Positions 49,100-61,577 of a stretch of 64,000 bases of DNA are shown piece after piece. The stretch spans positions 3,461,501-3,525,500 of the forward strand of contig CM018035.1 of assembly GCA_008638375.1 (NCBI GenBank), in the 5' to 3' direction. The notes below the pieces were generated by a model. That model saw only the letters and a program-made list of their open reading frames with translations. It was not told where the DNA came from and searched no databases. A program made the position numbers and the translations under genes. Position 1 is the stretch's first letter, and every line of letters starts with the position of its first letter. This stretch comes from Nyssa sinensis. Its lineage: Eukaryota > Streptophyta > Magnoliopsida > Cornales > Nyssaceae.

Positions 49100-49695
49100 G
49101 TTTTTGTATTTAAAAAAAAAAAAACAGAAAGAAAAATTACACAACAACAACAATATCAATTGTGAGTTGTGACAAATAAAATGTGGACACTCTTACCATT
49201 TTATACAAAAAATGGAACTACAATATTTTAGGAGAAGAATTACCTATGAACCTTGAGTCAAGTAATGAACATAGATTATGAAGAGAGATACTCAGCATTA
49301 AATTCATTTTTATATATTTATTTTTGTAATTATTTAATTAAATTTTTAAAAGCATTTTTTTGTATTAATTTGTTTTTTTTCAAAAAGGCCAATGCATTTG
49401 TAAAGAAATAAATGGTGTATTTAAGTGCAAATTAATTTTCAATACATAAATGTATTTTAGAAAACAATATTATGTGTGGATTTTATGAAATCAATTTTTT
49501 TGCCAAATGTGTCTTGAAAATAATATATATGCATTGCCAAATTCTAGCATCATATAAAATTAAGATTTAAATGATACAAAAACAACTGAAAATTTGAAAG
49601 TTTTGACATTACAACTCAATTAATGCAGTCTGTAAGTGAAGAAACAGGTTTTTCATTTCCTTTAACAGTGCAAAATTGCAAGTGGCTGTTTGATT

Positions 49696-49733
<38 letters not shown>

Positions 49734-49889
49734 TTGTATGTGAGTGTATATACAGGGCAAAGTTATTTTCAAATCACACTTCTTTATAAATTACATGCAC
49801 TTCAAAAAATATATATTTATTTAACAATTAAAGGTACATTATTTGGAGTATAAGTGTACATGTAAGGAGACCCGCTGGCTCACACCCAT

Positions 49890-49921
<32 letters not shown>

Positions 49922-51284
49922 ATGTGGGTGCCGACAAATGTACCTAAACTGTGTCTTTTCTTCACCATAAATGATAAATAGGTGGATGGTAAGTTAGCAT
50001 GGATGATACCGCAAAATACCCTTTTGTCCTCCCCCCTGTTTTCCATGTTATATTTGACTAGAGGAAATATTGAATGAAGAAATAAGAGTTGAAAGGAGAA
50101 AGGGACAAAAGATATTTCCTTCCAAGTTCACAAAATCATGTCCTTCAAAAAGTGGGCCAGGATGAGAGATAGAAGACTTCCATTTTTCTTCAAGCCTTTG
50201 CCCTACAAGCAATCACACTCTTACAATATGTAAAAGTATAATAATGATAGAACACCAATATGATATGGTAAAATATTAATGCTGTAAAATAATTGTGGAA
50301 TTTATGAGAAAAGTCATGAATTATTGTTGAAAAAAATTAAAAGAAAATAAAAAATATATATAGTTTCTTGTAAGTTTTCTGACATCTCTTTAAAACTTCT
50401 ATATAGTTCCTTATATTTTTTTTCCAGAATTTTGAAAACATTTTTTTTAAGAATTTTAGGAAATTTCTTAAAACTTTTACCAAAATGGCTCAACATAGAT
50501 TTTGTAACAATGGTATTCAAATAGGAAAAAAATAAATTATTTGATTTTCAAACCATACCTAATCCATTTCTTCTACATTTATCATTAGTTTTAACTTGTT
50601 ATTGTGAACATAATGGTAATCTTCTAAGTTACAAAATACTCATTTTAGATCAAAACATCAACATTCTTTGTTTATAAATAATTTCTTTTGTGTTCCCTTT
50701 TCTGGTTGCCTCATTACTACCATTTCTCATTGTTTGTCAAATGTGCAATGTCCAGCCAAACATAGCCGGTGATCATGCTCCATTAACCAAAAAAGAAATC
50801 AAATTGCTTCAATGAATCAATGTTGAAAGCTTATAAGTTTTGAGTACAGTTTAGACAACTAGGAATAAAAAATTACAAGAAAATAAGGGTAAAAAGAACG
50901 CATACAAGGTATACCTGATCCAGCCATTAGCTAACAAAACCATAAAAGAGGAACCACTGTGAAGGGCCAAAAGAAATTCCTCGTCTCTGTGTCTCATAGG
51001 TAGATGAAGTGAACCAGATTGTTGATAATTATACTATTCTGTGTATTGCCATGAAAATGCAGGCGAAGAATATATGTCAAGCCTATTGTGCCATCCAAGT
51101 CATCAGAGGAAAGGGATGGGACCTTATATCACTTTCATAAACTCCAGGTACAGAATCCTACAGTTCTGTTGTCACGATATTGCTAAAAGTTTTAATTATT
51201 TGCAAAATTCTGGGAAGTATTCTGGCATAATTCCACATTAAGAATGCTTTGCATCCCGAATTATACTCTGCCTTCTTGTTCCAC
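49100..51284. other. Spacer between GC5 5' side and the PPR gene 3' end
   Basis: AT-rich DNA with two TA microsatellites (about 49700-49731 and 49891-49918). No coding sequence is recognised. The final few hundred bases should hold the PPR 3' UTR. Confidence 0.6.
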
Positions 51285-53207
51285 TCACCAATAATCACCA
51301 CAAGAACACATGCCATCTCTAAAATGATGGTAACGATTGACATCTCTTATGGTGATTTCTCTTTGCGTAATTTTTGAGATAAACTTTATGGCAACATGGC
51401 AGTCCTCGCAAACCCGAAGGTTCTTGGTTACCAAAAGCCTGGTCCCCAGGGGTGTGCTAATGAGTCCAAATGCAATCGCTAGCCTCTCACTGTGACTGCA
51501 AACCATTCTAGTTTTCTCATCATCCTCCACGTCATGGAAAACAGGTGAAGTATTTGGGACATAGCCAGCCTCTGTCATCAACCCTCCTACCCTTTCTAAC
51601 TCTGCATAAATCTCATCAGACATAGGATGAGAAGTATCTCCAGAAAGAAATGCATGGACTTTATTTTTCACTTCAATCCAGCTACAAGCAATGCTTTTCT
51701 TTAGTCCATTATCTGTCATTAGTTTTCTCAGCCTTGCAACTCCTTCCCACTTCCCGGCTTGAGCATAAATGTTTGATAAAATCACGTAATTTCCTGCATC
51801 GTCAGGTTCAAGCTCAATCAGCCTTTCTAAAGCTTGCTCCCCTAACTCCACATGACCGTGGATTTTGCATGAGTTGAGTAAAGCACCCCATACACCAGAA
51901 TCTGGCATCACTTTCATCTGCATTATAAGCTTGTAAGCCTCACCTAATCGACTGCAATGGCCAAGGAGATCAACCATGCATGTATAGTGCTGAACTGTTG
52001 GTTCAATGTGGTAATCCCTCGTCATTGATTCAAAGAACTTCAGCCCTTCATCCAGCAAACCACCATGGTTGCAAGCTGATAGAACACCCACAAAAGTTAT
52101 GTGATCCGGGCAAGCTTCTCCAAGCATCTGCTCAAACAAATCAAGTGCTTCAATTGTATGACCATGCATTGCATACCCAGTAATCATAGCATTCCAAGAT
52201 ACAACCCTTTTCTCCACTAGTCGCTCAAACAAATTCCGAGCAACCTTTACAGAACCACTCTTGGCATACATATCTACCAGGGCAGTTTTCACCTTGTCTT
52301 GGGATTCAAAGCCGTGTCTCCAACCAAACCCGTGAAGCTCCCTCCCTTGTTGAAGGGCAGCTATGTCAGCCGAGGCGGAGATAGCAGTGACAAGAGTTGC
52401 AACGGTGGGTCTCAAACCTGCTGATGCCATCTCCGTACATAGCGATAAGCACTCCTCTGGGTGCCCATTTTGGGAGTAAGCAGCAAGCATAGAATTCCAC
52501 AGTACAACATCCCTAACCAGAATCTTGTCAAATACTTGACGAGAACTACTGACACAACCACATTTTGCATACATATCAATAAGGGCTGCACCCACAAAGA
52601 CATCCATTTCCCACCCAGAACGTATCACATGCTCATGAACGTCCCTCCCCACCCCGTTTGCAGAGAGTGCTGAGCATGCCTTAAGGACAAATGGGAATGT
52701 AAAATTATCCGGAATAAGGCCATAATCAAGCATTCTGTAGTAAAGCGAGATTGCAACCTCATAGGGTCCATTCCAGGCATACCCACGAATCAAAACATTC
52801 CAAAGGAAGATATTATCCTTGGGAATTCTATCAAATAGAAGGTGGGCATTCGAAACAGAGTTGCAGACACAATACAAATTAACAAGTTTGGTGGCTAAAT
52901 AGGTATCATATCCCAGGCCAGTAAGGCAGAGGTGGGCATGCAGCTGCCTTCCAGGTTCGATTGCTCTTCGAGCGATGCAAGATTGGAGGACAGAGGCATA
53001 GTCGAATGATAGATGGGTTGGATTGGCACGCAGTTTAGGAGAAGGAGGAAGGGTTCTATGGACTGTTGATGACAGTGAGTGATATGGGGATTGGAACTGA
53101 ATAGTGGATGATAAATCCAAGAAGACGGTGGGATTGATAAGGGAAGACAGTAGTACATATTGAGAAAGAGAAGCTCTTTTTATTTTAGTTGTGGTTTGAA
53201 GCATCAT
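51285..53207 (-). CDS. DYW-type PLS pentatricopeptide repeat protein, 640 aa
   Basis: This is a nuclear-encoded RNA-binding protein expected to enter chloroplasts or mitochondria and edit C to U in one or a few organelle transcripts. It is a single intronless frame, as usual for this class. Residues 1-60 are rich in S, T, R and K without acidic residues until 31, consistent with a targeting peptide. P, L and S repeats run from about 66 to 450 (for example DTYLATKLVNLYCVC, DVFVGAALIDMYAKCG, VVSWNAMITGYAMHGHTIEAL). E and E+ regions follow to about 545 (VWGALLNSCKIHG, CSWIEVKNKVHAFLSGD). The DYW deaminase domain has the HxE site H572-S-E574, zinc ligands C600-x-x-C603, and ends CSCGDYW at 640. 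No lesion. The exact orthologue and target site cannot be read from sequence, so no symbol is given. Confidence 0.97.
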   Translation of the reverse strand: MMLQTTTKIKRASLSQYVLLSSLINPTVFLDLSSTIQFQSPYHSLSSTVHRTLPPSPKLRANPTHLSFDYASVLQSCIARRAIEPGRQLHAHLCLTGLGYDTYLATKLVNLYCVCNSVSNAHLLFDRIPKDNIFLWNVLIRGYAWNGPYEVAISLYYRMLDYGLIPDNFTFPFVLKACSALSANGVGRDVHEHVIRSGWEMDVFVGAALIDMYAKCGCVSSSRQVFDKILVRDVVLWNSMLAAYSQNGHPEECLSLCTEMASAGLRPTVATLVTAISASADIAALQQGRELHGFGWRHGFESQDKVKTALVDMYAKSGSVKVARNLFERLVEKRVVSWNAMITGYAMHGHTIEALDLFEQMLGEACPDHITFVGVLSACNHGGLLDEGLKFFESMTRDYHIEPTVQHYTCMVDLLGHCSRLGEAYKLIMQMKVMPDSGVWGALLNSCKIHGHVELGEQALERLIELEPDDAGNYVILSNIYAQAGKWEGVARLRKLMTDNGLKKSIACSWIEVKNKVHAFLSGDTSHPMSDEIYAELERVGGLMTEAGYVPNTSPVFHDVEDDEKTRMVCSHSERLAIAFGLISTPLGTRLLVTKNLRVCEDCHVAIKFISKITQREITIRDVNRYHHFRDGMCSCGDYW

Positions 53208-53344
53208 TTGAAAATACTCAACTCAACGAGGCATGATTGGAAAGAAAGAAAAATGAAGATAAAAATGTGCCTTTTATTTTAGACTGTGGACATGATTGTT
53301 GATTACAGTGTGTTTTTTTATCCACTTGTAGACTTGTAGTCTGG

Positions 53345-53379
<35 letters not shown>

Positions 53380-53673
53380 CAACTAAATATACACTACAAT
53401 CAATCCGTTTTGAAAATCAAAATAGGAACCGATTAGAAGGGACTAAAACACCGTACCGGCAACGGGATTGGAGTTTGGAATCGTTTCACAGTGAAGCCAA
53501 GTTCCTTAACCAGTTCTTACCACCAAATACATGGAAGTTCAATTTCTCATGGAGGGCAAATGCAAGTATAAAAAGCCCTAAAATATACAGAAAAACGCCT
53601 TGGAAGAGAAGAGAAGAAGGAGAGGTAGAACGATGTCGTTTTGAATGAGTAAAGTCGCTTACCAAAAGATTTA

Positions 53674-53730
<57 letters not shown>

Positions 53731-53821
53731 CTGGCTTCAAACGTCTGTCAACAACCTCTACTCTGTTCTTAAACCCACACTCTCAATTCTCAATCCATGA
53801 GGCTCTGATTAGGGACCGTCA
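53208..53821. promoter_or_regulatory. Shared divergent intergenic region
   Basis: 614 bases separate the PPR start codon (minus) from the membrane-protein start codon (plus), so both promoters must lie here or overlap neighbours. It contains a TA repeat at 53346-53368 and a ~50-base TA run at 53677-53726 that would fall in the leader or core promoter of the plus-strand gene. No specific binding site is claimed. Confidence 0.6.
53677..53726. repeat. TA microsatellite, ~50 bases
   Basis: Uninterrupted alternating TA, ending ~95 bases upstream of the ATG at 53822. Confidence 0.92.
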
Positions 53822-56800
53822 ATGGACATCATTGTCGACTCTCTTCGCCAGGCGTTCATGCCGAAGCGCGACTACGACAAGCTCCGGGAGGAAGAAAAAT
53901 CTTGGACTCGCTTGCAGTGGCCTCTTTTGACGGCCACTATATCACTTCTCTCTCTCACCGTCATCGTCTCCGTCACCGTCAGCTTGGCCATTGTGTTCCC
54001 GGCTAACGGCTCTAACCGACCTTTTGCTAGACCGGTGGGCCCAGCCGTTCATTAACGTGACCGGGAACTTTGGTGATGAATCAATTTATATAACGGAGCA
54101 GCAGGCCTCGGATTACTACTTGATGGTTGTGCTTGTCCCTTCATCGATCATTTTCTTGTCATCGGTTACCTACCTTTTTGCAGGTGAGACTATTTTGATT
54201 TTAGTACTTGTATGCCTTTATATTTGTGTTTGGGAGAATATATATATATATATATATATATGTTGTGTTAATATGTGTGAATACAGCAAGCTCAGTTTGA
54301 TTGCCAAGAAACTGCAGTAAAAGGAATTGAAATGAAAAAAAAAAAAATCAGGTTGGTGTTGGTTTAACTATTGCAAGGGTTCGAGTTTTCTTTAATTTTC
54401 CTATGGCTCCTAGCATCCTTTGCAATCAGATGAACCATTCACACTCTATAATTGTAGGGTATGGGGCAAAGTTGAAAGTTATAAATTTTAAGTGAAACGA
54501 TGGATTACTGTATTTATGAAGCTTAGACCCGTGTACTGGAGCTAATTTACTCTGTTATTAATTTGGAAATAAGAAAAAGAAAACAAGTTAGAAAAAGAAG
54601 CATTTCAATCAAATTTAATGAATGAAAAATATATTTACATAAAGAAAATGCGTGCATTGGCACCTACTTAAGTTAACTTGTTCCTCCATATCAAATTCAC
54701 AATTATATGGGCCTTGCATGGCCATTGCCGAAATAAACTCACCCATCATTTTTTTATATGACAACTTAACAGAAACCTGGTGATCCTCTTTGAAGAAGTT
54801 CATTTCATGATTGCTGTCCTCCATTTTTTTTTTTCTTATAATGTTCTTGGAAAACGTTTATGTTTAAATGGTAGTATTTTTATACATGGAACATCATTAC
54901 GTTATGCACAAGTGAGGCAGTGTTTAATTGTGCAAATAGTATCTGAATTTCGGCGTGCACTGTAATGGTAAGATGTCACTGTTCTTTCAAAACTATCTGA
55001 AGTCATATGTATATGATCCACAGTTGATGGGGGCGTGGAGAAGTAAACATCATCACATTTTGAGCACTATAAAGGGAGAACGAAGGGTTGTGGAAATGGT
55101 GGAAAAGCCCGTGCTATTCCAAATGAAAAAGAAAAATATATAAGATGATTATTGGGCCAAATGACAAAAAAATGATTATAGGGTCAAGTGGCCAACCATA
55201 TACTGTTGTACATCACTCTAGAAATCAAGAAACTTGATCTCTATAATATCTACGTATGCTGAATGAGGATATTAAGATAAGAGTGGTGGCAAGAAAATTA
55301 AATGCATTCTTTTGAAGTTATAGTTTGCAGTTTACACAGGTTTGAACTTCAAAGTATTGACTGATCTTTTCAAGTATCATTCAGGGCATACAGTATCAGT
55401 AATATCACATCCAGTTTAGACTGAAATTCAGAATCAAGTAGAAAAGAAGTATCTTAGACAAGCTTAGTTTTCTTAGAGTTTCCCTTAACTATAGGAAAAT
55501 TTTCCTTTCGCCTCTCTTTTTTTGTTGCTTTTCTTTTCATGTTGTGTACATTCAACCATTCACGGATTTAATCCTGCCACAGGAATTACTGTCGCTTATT
55601 CTGCTCCAGCTAGACATGGATGCTTAAAGGTAGTTGAAAATAACTGCTGTGCTTCAAAAAGGGGTAAGTATTGTACTATGATCCATAACTACTCTCTAAT
55701 TATTCATTCTGAGTGGCTAAAATGTTATTTGGGGTTGTGCATGAATTTAATGGTTGCTGTCCCTAGTTATATTTAATGTATGCATTTTTTTTTATTTTTT
55801 TTGGGTGGGGGTGAAGAGGGGGGAGGTAGATAGGAGATTGGGATGGCCAGGTGGAGGGAAGAAAGGAATAAATACACCAATGGTATACTACCTTAGGCCC
55901 TGCTACATTGAGCCTAAATTCCACCCTACTTTGGCCCTCGAAGAGAGTGGATTCACCATCATAATTAGATTGAAGGAGGCAAAATATACTATTTAATCCA
56001 CATTTTTTTCCCTGCTGGAGCAGGTTGAGGATATGGGCTTAGCATTCTCTTTCTCATAGATGTACTCATTTTTGGTTTCAAGTTCTTTATTCTTTACAAA
56101 TAAAATGGTGAATAACAATACATACGTTTATGTGTGTGTGAACCCATTCTTTTTCTGTTTGATAGAAAGTATAGTATGTACTCTATATGTGCATCTTGCA
56201 TTGTTGAATTTTTAATAAACAAAGCATTTTATTCATTATGTTGATTTGATGTCGATATTCAATTGGCAATATGTGGCTTCATGTAACGCAGTGCGGAACG
56301 TGAAGGAGAATCAAACACATTAAATTCCTTAGTAACCAATAATAGAGGGGACTCCTCACCTAAAGAGAACAAATTTCAAATTTTTAAACAGAAATATATT
56401 ATTGATAATCTGAATAGTAAAGACTGCTTTACATCATATATATAGGCTAAGACTATTACTAATTTGAATATGAATTTACTAATTCCTTATACTAATTCTA
56501 TTACAATTAGAAAACTAGAATAATTCTGAAAAGTAGGAAAAATTCAAAATTAATAAAAATTGGGGCTTTTTAGAAAACTAGAAACCATATCAAACTAGGA
56601 AATTATAGACGCAAGCAAAAGTTAATTCAGACTTCCCTAAACAAAGTAATTACAAAATCAAAAGTTACTATAAATGGCAAAAAAAGTCAAATTGGAGGCC
56701 TAAACGAAATCGTTTGGCCCCGGGCAGCTTCGGTCATGGCAGAGCAATGAGTATTGTTCGTCTCGCGGTTTTGGGTCAAGATAGGGTCTCCGTTTCCAAA

Positions 56801-58201
56801 AATGTGACTGTCCAACTCTGCGTCTATTGGTATGATTGACCAACTCTGCGTCTATTAGTACTTTTTCTTGGAATGAGATTTGGAACGCTCCCATTGTTCT
56901 TCAAAAGATTATGAAATTGATACTATATTTACTTTGTTTAACCAGATGATATGGTTTTTCCCACAAACCACTAAACTAGAGCTTCTTGTTCTCTTATTAG
57001 TTTTTAAGGAATCTAAAAGTTATTATTCAAGTAACATAGCCAACATTGTGGTGAGGGGGACTCTGCTTAAGTGATCCATTGGGTGAATAGAGGGTTAGGG
57101 ATCCATGGAGTTTCCATCAGTATTTGCAGAGTGATTTCGTTAATTTTGTACGGTTGTCTTCATAGCTCCCACTGTATTACCTGATCATTCAATTTGGAAG
57201 CTTATTTCTTTAGCCAAGAGGTTACAGCCTCTTGAGATCTTTCTTAAAGCTTTTTCCCAGTTTATCTCCTGTACTGTTCTCAAATTGTTGATTGCGGTGA
57301 GTGTAGTTCGTTTCTGTCTTGTTAGTTCTTCTTTGGTCTTGCTTCTCCAAAACAATCTCATTTTTTTTCTAGCAATAAATTTTGTTTGTAATAAATACAT
57401 CATTGTTATTCGTTTAATTGTAATGCAATAAATGTATATTTGACTTTCTAGTGTCTTACACAAGTGCCACTGTCTCCTCATGAAGAATGAGTTGTGTCCA
57501 ATTAATGGCCATGGAAGAAATGGTGTTAGTCTGAATGGCAATGCCAACAAAACCCAAAAGGTAGTAAGCACAAATTTCCAAACAGATGGAGCTTTAATTG
57601 AAAAATTAATTCTAAAATTCCATTAGGACTTGTATAGATTTTAAATATTTATCAACTTCTATACTTTTCGAAGACTAAAAATATCAATGTGAAGGCTGTG
57701 GCTGAGTCTATGTTCCCTTGATTACTTTAGTCCAATTGAACGTCATCTCTCCAGCTGACATGCTACATACTAACCTGACCTTCTTTTAATCTTTACTCTC
57801 TGTGTTTCAAGTGGAAAGCCCTTTCATTCAAACTGTGAAAATGAACTTCCTATCCTCTTTGTTTGTTTTACCTTTTCATAAGTTATGCAGGTGGAGGACA
57901 GTGTCTATCCATTCTCAATCTTATCTTTGCTGCCATCTTTGGTCTCCTTGCACTATTTCTCAGTTCAAGCCTCCTCTTGCTGGGGAGTAGCTGCTCCCTG
58001 CCCTTGTTCTGGTGCTATGAGATTGCATCATGAGGCCTTGTCATTCTTTATGGGGGCACTTCCTTCCTGCTTAAAAGAAAAGTCACCATTGTTCTTGATA
58101 ACTTTCATGGTCGAGATCTTGGGTTGGAAATGTTGGAGGCTTCACCCCAAGAAGTGACAGAGAATGTAGAGATGCACAGAAACGAAGGTTTCAAATCCTA
58201 A
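53822..58201 (+). pseudogene. Plant membrane-protein gene, three exons, frameshift plus nonsense codons
   Basis: The family is a conserved plant multi-pass membrane protein of unknown function; I do not have a name for it. Exon 1 (53822-54183) starts MDIIVDSLRQAFMPKRDYDK and has one membrane segment. Near 54018-54030, just after NRPF, the frame shifts by one: frame 1 stops at 54055, and the conserved text (DRWAQPFINVTGNFGD, DYYLMVVLVPSSIIFLSSV) continues in the next frame. Exon 2 (55583-55663) gives GITVAYSAPARHGCLKVVEN. Exon 3 (from 57891) gives GGGQCLSILNLIFAAIFGLLA with two more membrane segments and FWCYEIAS, then TGA at 58031-58033. The same frame goes on GLVILYGGTSFLLKRK and RDLGLEMLEASPQEV to TAA at 58199-58201. 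Splice sites are normal and in phase. The unbroken downstream similarity shows the TGA is a lesion, probably from a tryptophan TGG. Confidence 0.8.
56280..56960. mobile_element. Possible old retroelement fragment
   Basis: Unlike its surroundings, this part of the pseudogene's intron 2 has a GC-rich core (TTTGGCCCCGGGCAGCTTC) and a ~33-base tandem (CCAACTCTGCGTCTATTGGT and CCAACTCTGCGTCTATTAGT at 56813-56865). No ends or coding sequence are identified, so the call is weak. Confidence 0.25.
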
Positions 58202-59270
58202 ATGTGTTCTTCCCTTTTATCGTGTCATGGCTAAATTGGAGTGATGGCTATCAGGAGGTGTCTTGTCTATCTGGAACCAATTTTACCCTGGAACGAGCAT
58301 TAACCTTTTTCTTGATTTCTGAAGTTAGTTTTTTTTTTTTTGGCGGCCAGTCTGTGAATAACAAATATAAAGAAAATATGTATTGTGCCCTTAGGTTTTT
58401 TTTTTGTGACTTGTATAGTTATGTTGAGTGTTTTTACCAATGTCATTTCATAAATGTTTGTGAAATACTAATTTTCTGGATTTCATTAATTCCTACCATT
58501 GTAATTTTATTACGTATAGGAAGGCTCATAACTTTCTGACTCTTGTTAGGATAGTAATGTGTACTTTCATATTTGAGGGTTATATGCATATATTTCTACG
58601 TCATAAAATAAGAAGGCTGAATTTGCTGTTATATATAAAAACCTAAAAAAGATTTAATGTATCGTTACAAGTTATAATTTTGGAAACTAATAATATAATA
58701 TGTTTCTGATATATTCACAGTTGCTTAATTATATGTTGATTCCCCCATTTAAGGTTTGAGAAATTGACTCGCCAATATGCCATACCAGGCAAAAATGATT
58801 GCATTTGCATAGTTAACAAGAACAATTTTGGAATATCTGGTTCTTCTTCTTTTTTTGGTAGGTATTCTGTGATATCTAATTTGCTTAACCTGTGCTTGTT
58901 TCTGAATTGATTATTTTTAGCTTCTTGTTTGTCTTGCAAATTTCTTTATCCACATGAGCCTCTAATTTGGCTAGAAGATATGCTGAGCACCAGGAATCAT
59001 AGTTGCTGACACCTGTGAAATGAGTTAGGGAAGCTCTGCAGGATTTGGTGTTAAGGGTATATTGGCTGTGCCGGCACACAATTTTCTGTTATGCTTGAGC
59101 TCTTGGCTCTCTGGCCATCTATTCTGAATGATCCAGTCAATTGTATCCCATAACCCCCCCCCCCCCCCCCCAACCATCACCACCACCAATAGGTATGACA
59201 CGCCTTGCACCTCTGTCTTTGGGGCAGGCTTGAGATACCACTTGAGCTACAACTTGCATGAATTCCACTT

Positions 59271-59632
59271 AGCCTTTGTTTGAATAAATGATTGAATTTG
59301 AAGTGAAGGGATGTGGAAATCACAAATATATGACAGGGTTAGTTATTGGGGTTGGATGAGGGACCCGGGGACCATGGAGGAGTATAGAGAGTAGAGGAGC
59401 ATAGTTATAGGACAGATATAATTCATTATAATTTTTCTTAGCATGGATTTCAAATCCTTCCTTTCACCTTGTTATGTCAATCCACAGATATAACCCTCTC
59501 AAAGTCATCCATCTATCATTAGAAATATAAGTTTAAATCATCAAAATTTAAATTTAAGTAACACTCCTTAAGACTCAAGTCACTCAAACCAAATCCAATG
59601 ATTTCAAATCCATTTATCCAAATGGAGCATTA
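59271..59632. mobile_element. Foldback MITE, ~360 bp
   Basis: The left end CCTTTGTTTGAATAAATG and the right end read on the minus strand (GCTCCATTTGGATAAATGG) match, and the similarity continues inward through GATTTGAA/ATTGAATTTGAA blocks. GCTCC(G/A)TTTGGATAAA ends are common in plant MITEs. Confidence 0.65.
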
Positions 59633-59988
59633 AATTTAATGTTTTGTTTGCCATTGTTTCTTCGTTTATTAACTTAAGTTACAGGGGATCATTAACTTTA
59701 AGGATGTCGTTTCCATACATTGTTTCTTGAACAATATTCCAATGGGCTGGTCACTGTGTACATTTCTAAAAAAAAGCAATTTGCAACCAAATTATTAGCA
59801 GTCTTGTGCATCCTGTGTCTGAATAATGATAATATACTTGTGAAAACCTGAATGACCTTACACATGCAAGGGAGATCTGAAGTAGCAGATAACAAAAACA
59901 TTAAGGAATTGCAAAGAGAGTTAGTTGTGGACTGGTAGATGTCTTTTTTCTTTTTGTGATCATCAATTTGAAGGTTCAAAATTCTATC

Positions 59989-61095
59989 TTGGCAACGGAA
60001 AATATTAACACGAAATCTAATTGTTCATTAGTTTATTGGAATCCTTTCTGAATATTTTACTTCTCTATTTAAATCGGTATTAACAACGTGATTTTTTCTC
60101 TTTCGGCCTAACATAAACAATGATATCTGACCATACTCGATTGGTTTGAACTTAAACAATACTGTAATTTTCCCCCCAAGAAAATCTTATTCTACTCGAA
60201 AATTAGTATGGAAATTGGACTGGAAAACCTGAAACAAATTTACTACTAAAGACCCTAAAAGACATATTTTTCTTGCATGAATTCGTACTTGAGCCTGAAG
60301 AAAATTATATTTTATTCTTATAATCAGAAGTTCGTACTGTATGATGACCCTGTAGAGGGCCTGTGTAAAGTTTTTAGGAGTCTTAGTTCAGAGAGCAAAA
60401 TAAAATGTTGCTGAAACTAATTTAGTGCGTATCTGATTTTAATCGTAGTTGAAGATAATGTATGTTTGTAACTTCGGTAAGCTAGTTGATTCAATGTAGC
60501 TCATTTAATTTATCTGATATTTCTATTTAAATCTTTGTGCTTAGCCCTTTCTTTGGTCACATCTCCTATTCCAGCTAACCTGTATTGCATTTGTGTGTGT
60601 TTTGAGAGAAATAGAGAGAGTACCTAAATCTCTTAATTACTTCACATCTCCTATTCCAGCTAACCTGTTTGGTTTACAGTGTTGTGTTGGCAACTGAAAA
60701 TATTAACACGAAATCTAATTGTTCATTAGATGATTGGAATCCTTTCTGAATATTTTACTTCTCTATTTAAATCCGTCTTAACAACATGATTTTCTTCTCT
60801 TTCTGCCTAACATAAACAATGATCTCTGACCATACTTGATTGGTTTGAACTTGAACAATTCTGTAATTTTTTCCCCAAGAAAATCTTGTTCTACTTGACA
60901 TTTAGGGAAAACCTGAAACAAAATTTACTAATAAAAGATAATGTTTGTTTGTACCTTGGGTAAGCTAGTTGATTCAATGTATCTGATATTTCTATGTGAA
61001 TCTTTGTGCTTATCCCTTTCTTTGTTCACATCTATTCCAGCTAACCTGTGTGCATGTGTTTGTGTTTTGAGAGAGTATCTAATTTCTTAATTATT
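59989..61095. repeat. ~0.7-kb direct duplication with internal deletion
   Basis: TTGGCAAC-x-GAAAATATTAA starts copy 1 at 59989 and copy 2 at about 60687. Matching blocks include AACACGAAATCTAATTGTTC, TTGGAATCCTTTCTGAATAT and GGTAAGCTAGTTGATTCAAT. Copy 2 lacks ~250 bases present in copy 1. The end block (CCTATTCCAGCTAACCTG or close variants) is found three times, near 60568, 60650 and 61030. Confidence 0.85.
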
Positions 61096-61464
61096 TCAAT
61101 AACTAGGAAGGGACAAATGGGGGTGTATAATCTATTCTGTCTTTGAAATCTGCATGACCTCATTAGAAAGCAGTTGGCATTCATGAATGAGTGACATTAT
61201 AGTGTACAGACACTCATCAATTACCTTTGGAAAAAAAGAAAAGCCACCTCCATATAATTTCTTTCGTATTTATTCCATTTCTCTGTTATGAATACAACAT
61301 TGCATGCTATTGATTGGTGGTAGCTTTTAACCAGACTTCCAAAACCACCATTTCATCTACTCTTCAACAACTAATGGTCTCCCAAAGATGCATAGGATTT
61401 TACAAGCATTTTTTTTTCTACTTCATTATCTTTCAAGTTTTATATTAATTTGTGCTAAAACAGA

Positions 61465-61577
61465 CTGCGTCCTTTTTTGACTCAATTCTCAATGAAACAA
61501 CATTCGAAGTGGATGATCTTTCCACTGGTCAAGTGCCCAACGGGACCCATGTCTCATCACAGTTCCATGTGTATACA
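61465..61577 (+). other. Orphan exon-like stretch
   Basis: After an acceptor-like TGTGCTAAAACAG, one frame reads TASFFDSILNETTFEVDDLS then TGQVPNGTHVSSQFHVYT, with a polar, protein-like composition unlike the surrounding AT-rich DNA. A second candidate piece at 61744-61800 reads IYQLLDKKVRSLETQMGV. The donor after the first piece is poor. I do not recognise the protein; it could be an exon of a gene that is otherwise lost or outside the window. Confidence 0.35.

Noticed and set aside
53822..54055. Complete 77-aa small membrane protein
   Set aside because: The frame is the start of a longer protein: conserved-looking text and in-phase splicing continue in the next frame just before this stop.
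57185..57571. 128-codon minus-strand frame in the membrane-gene intron
   Set aside because: No domain, low-quality composition, and it crosses AT-rich intron sequence.
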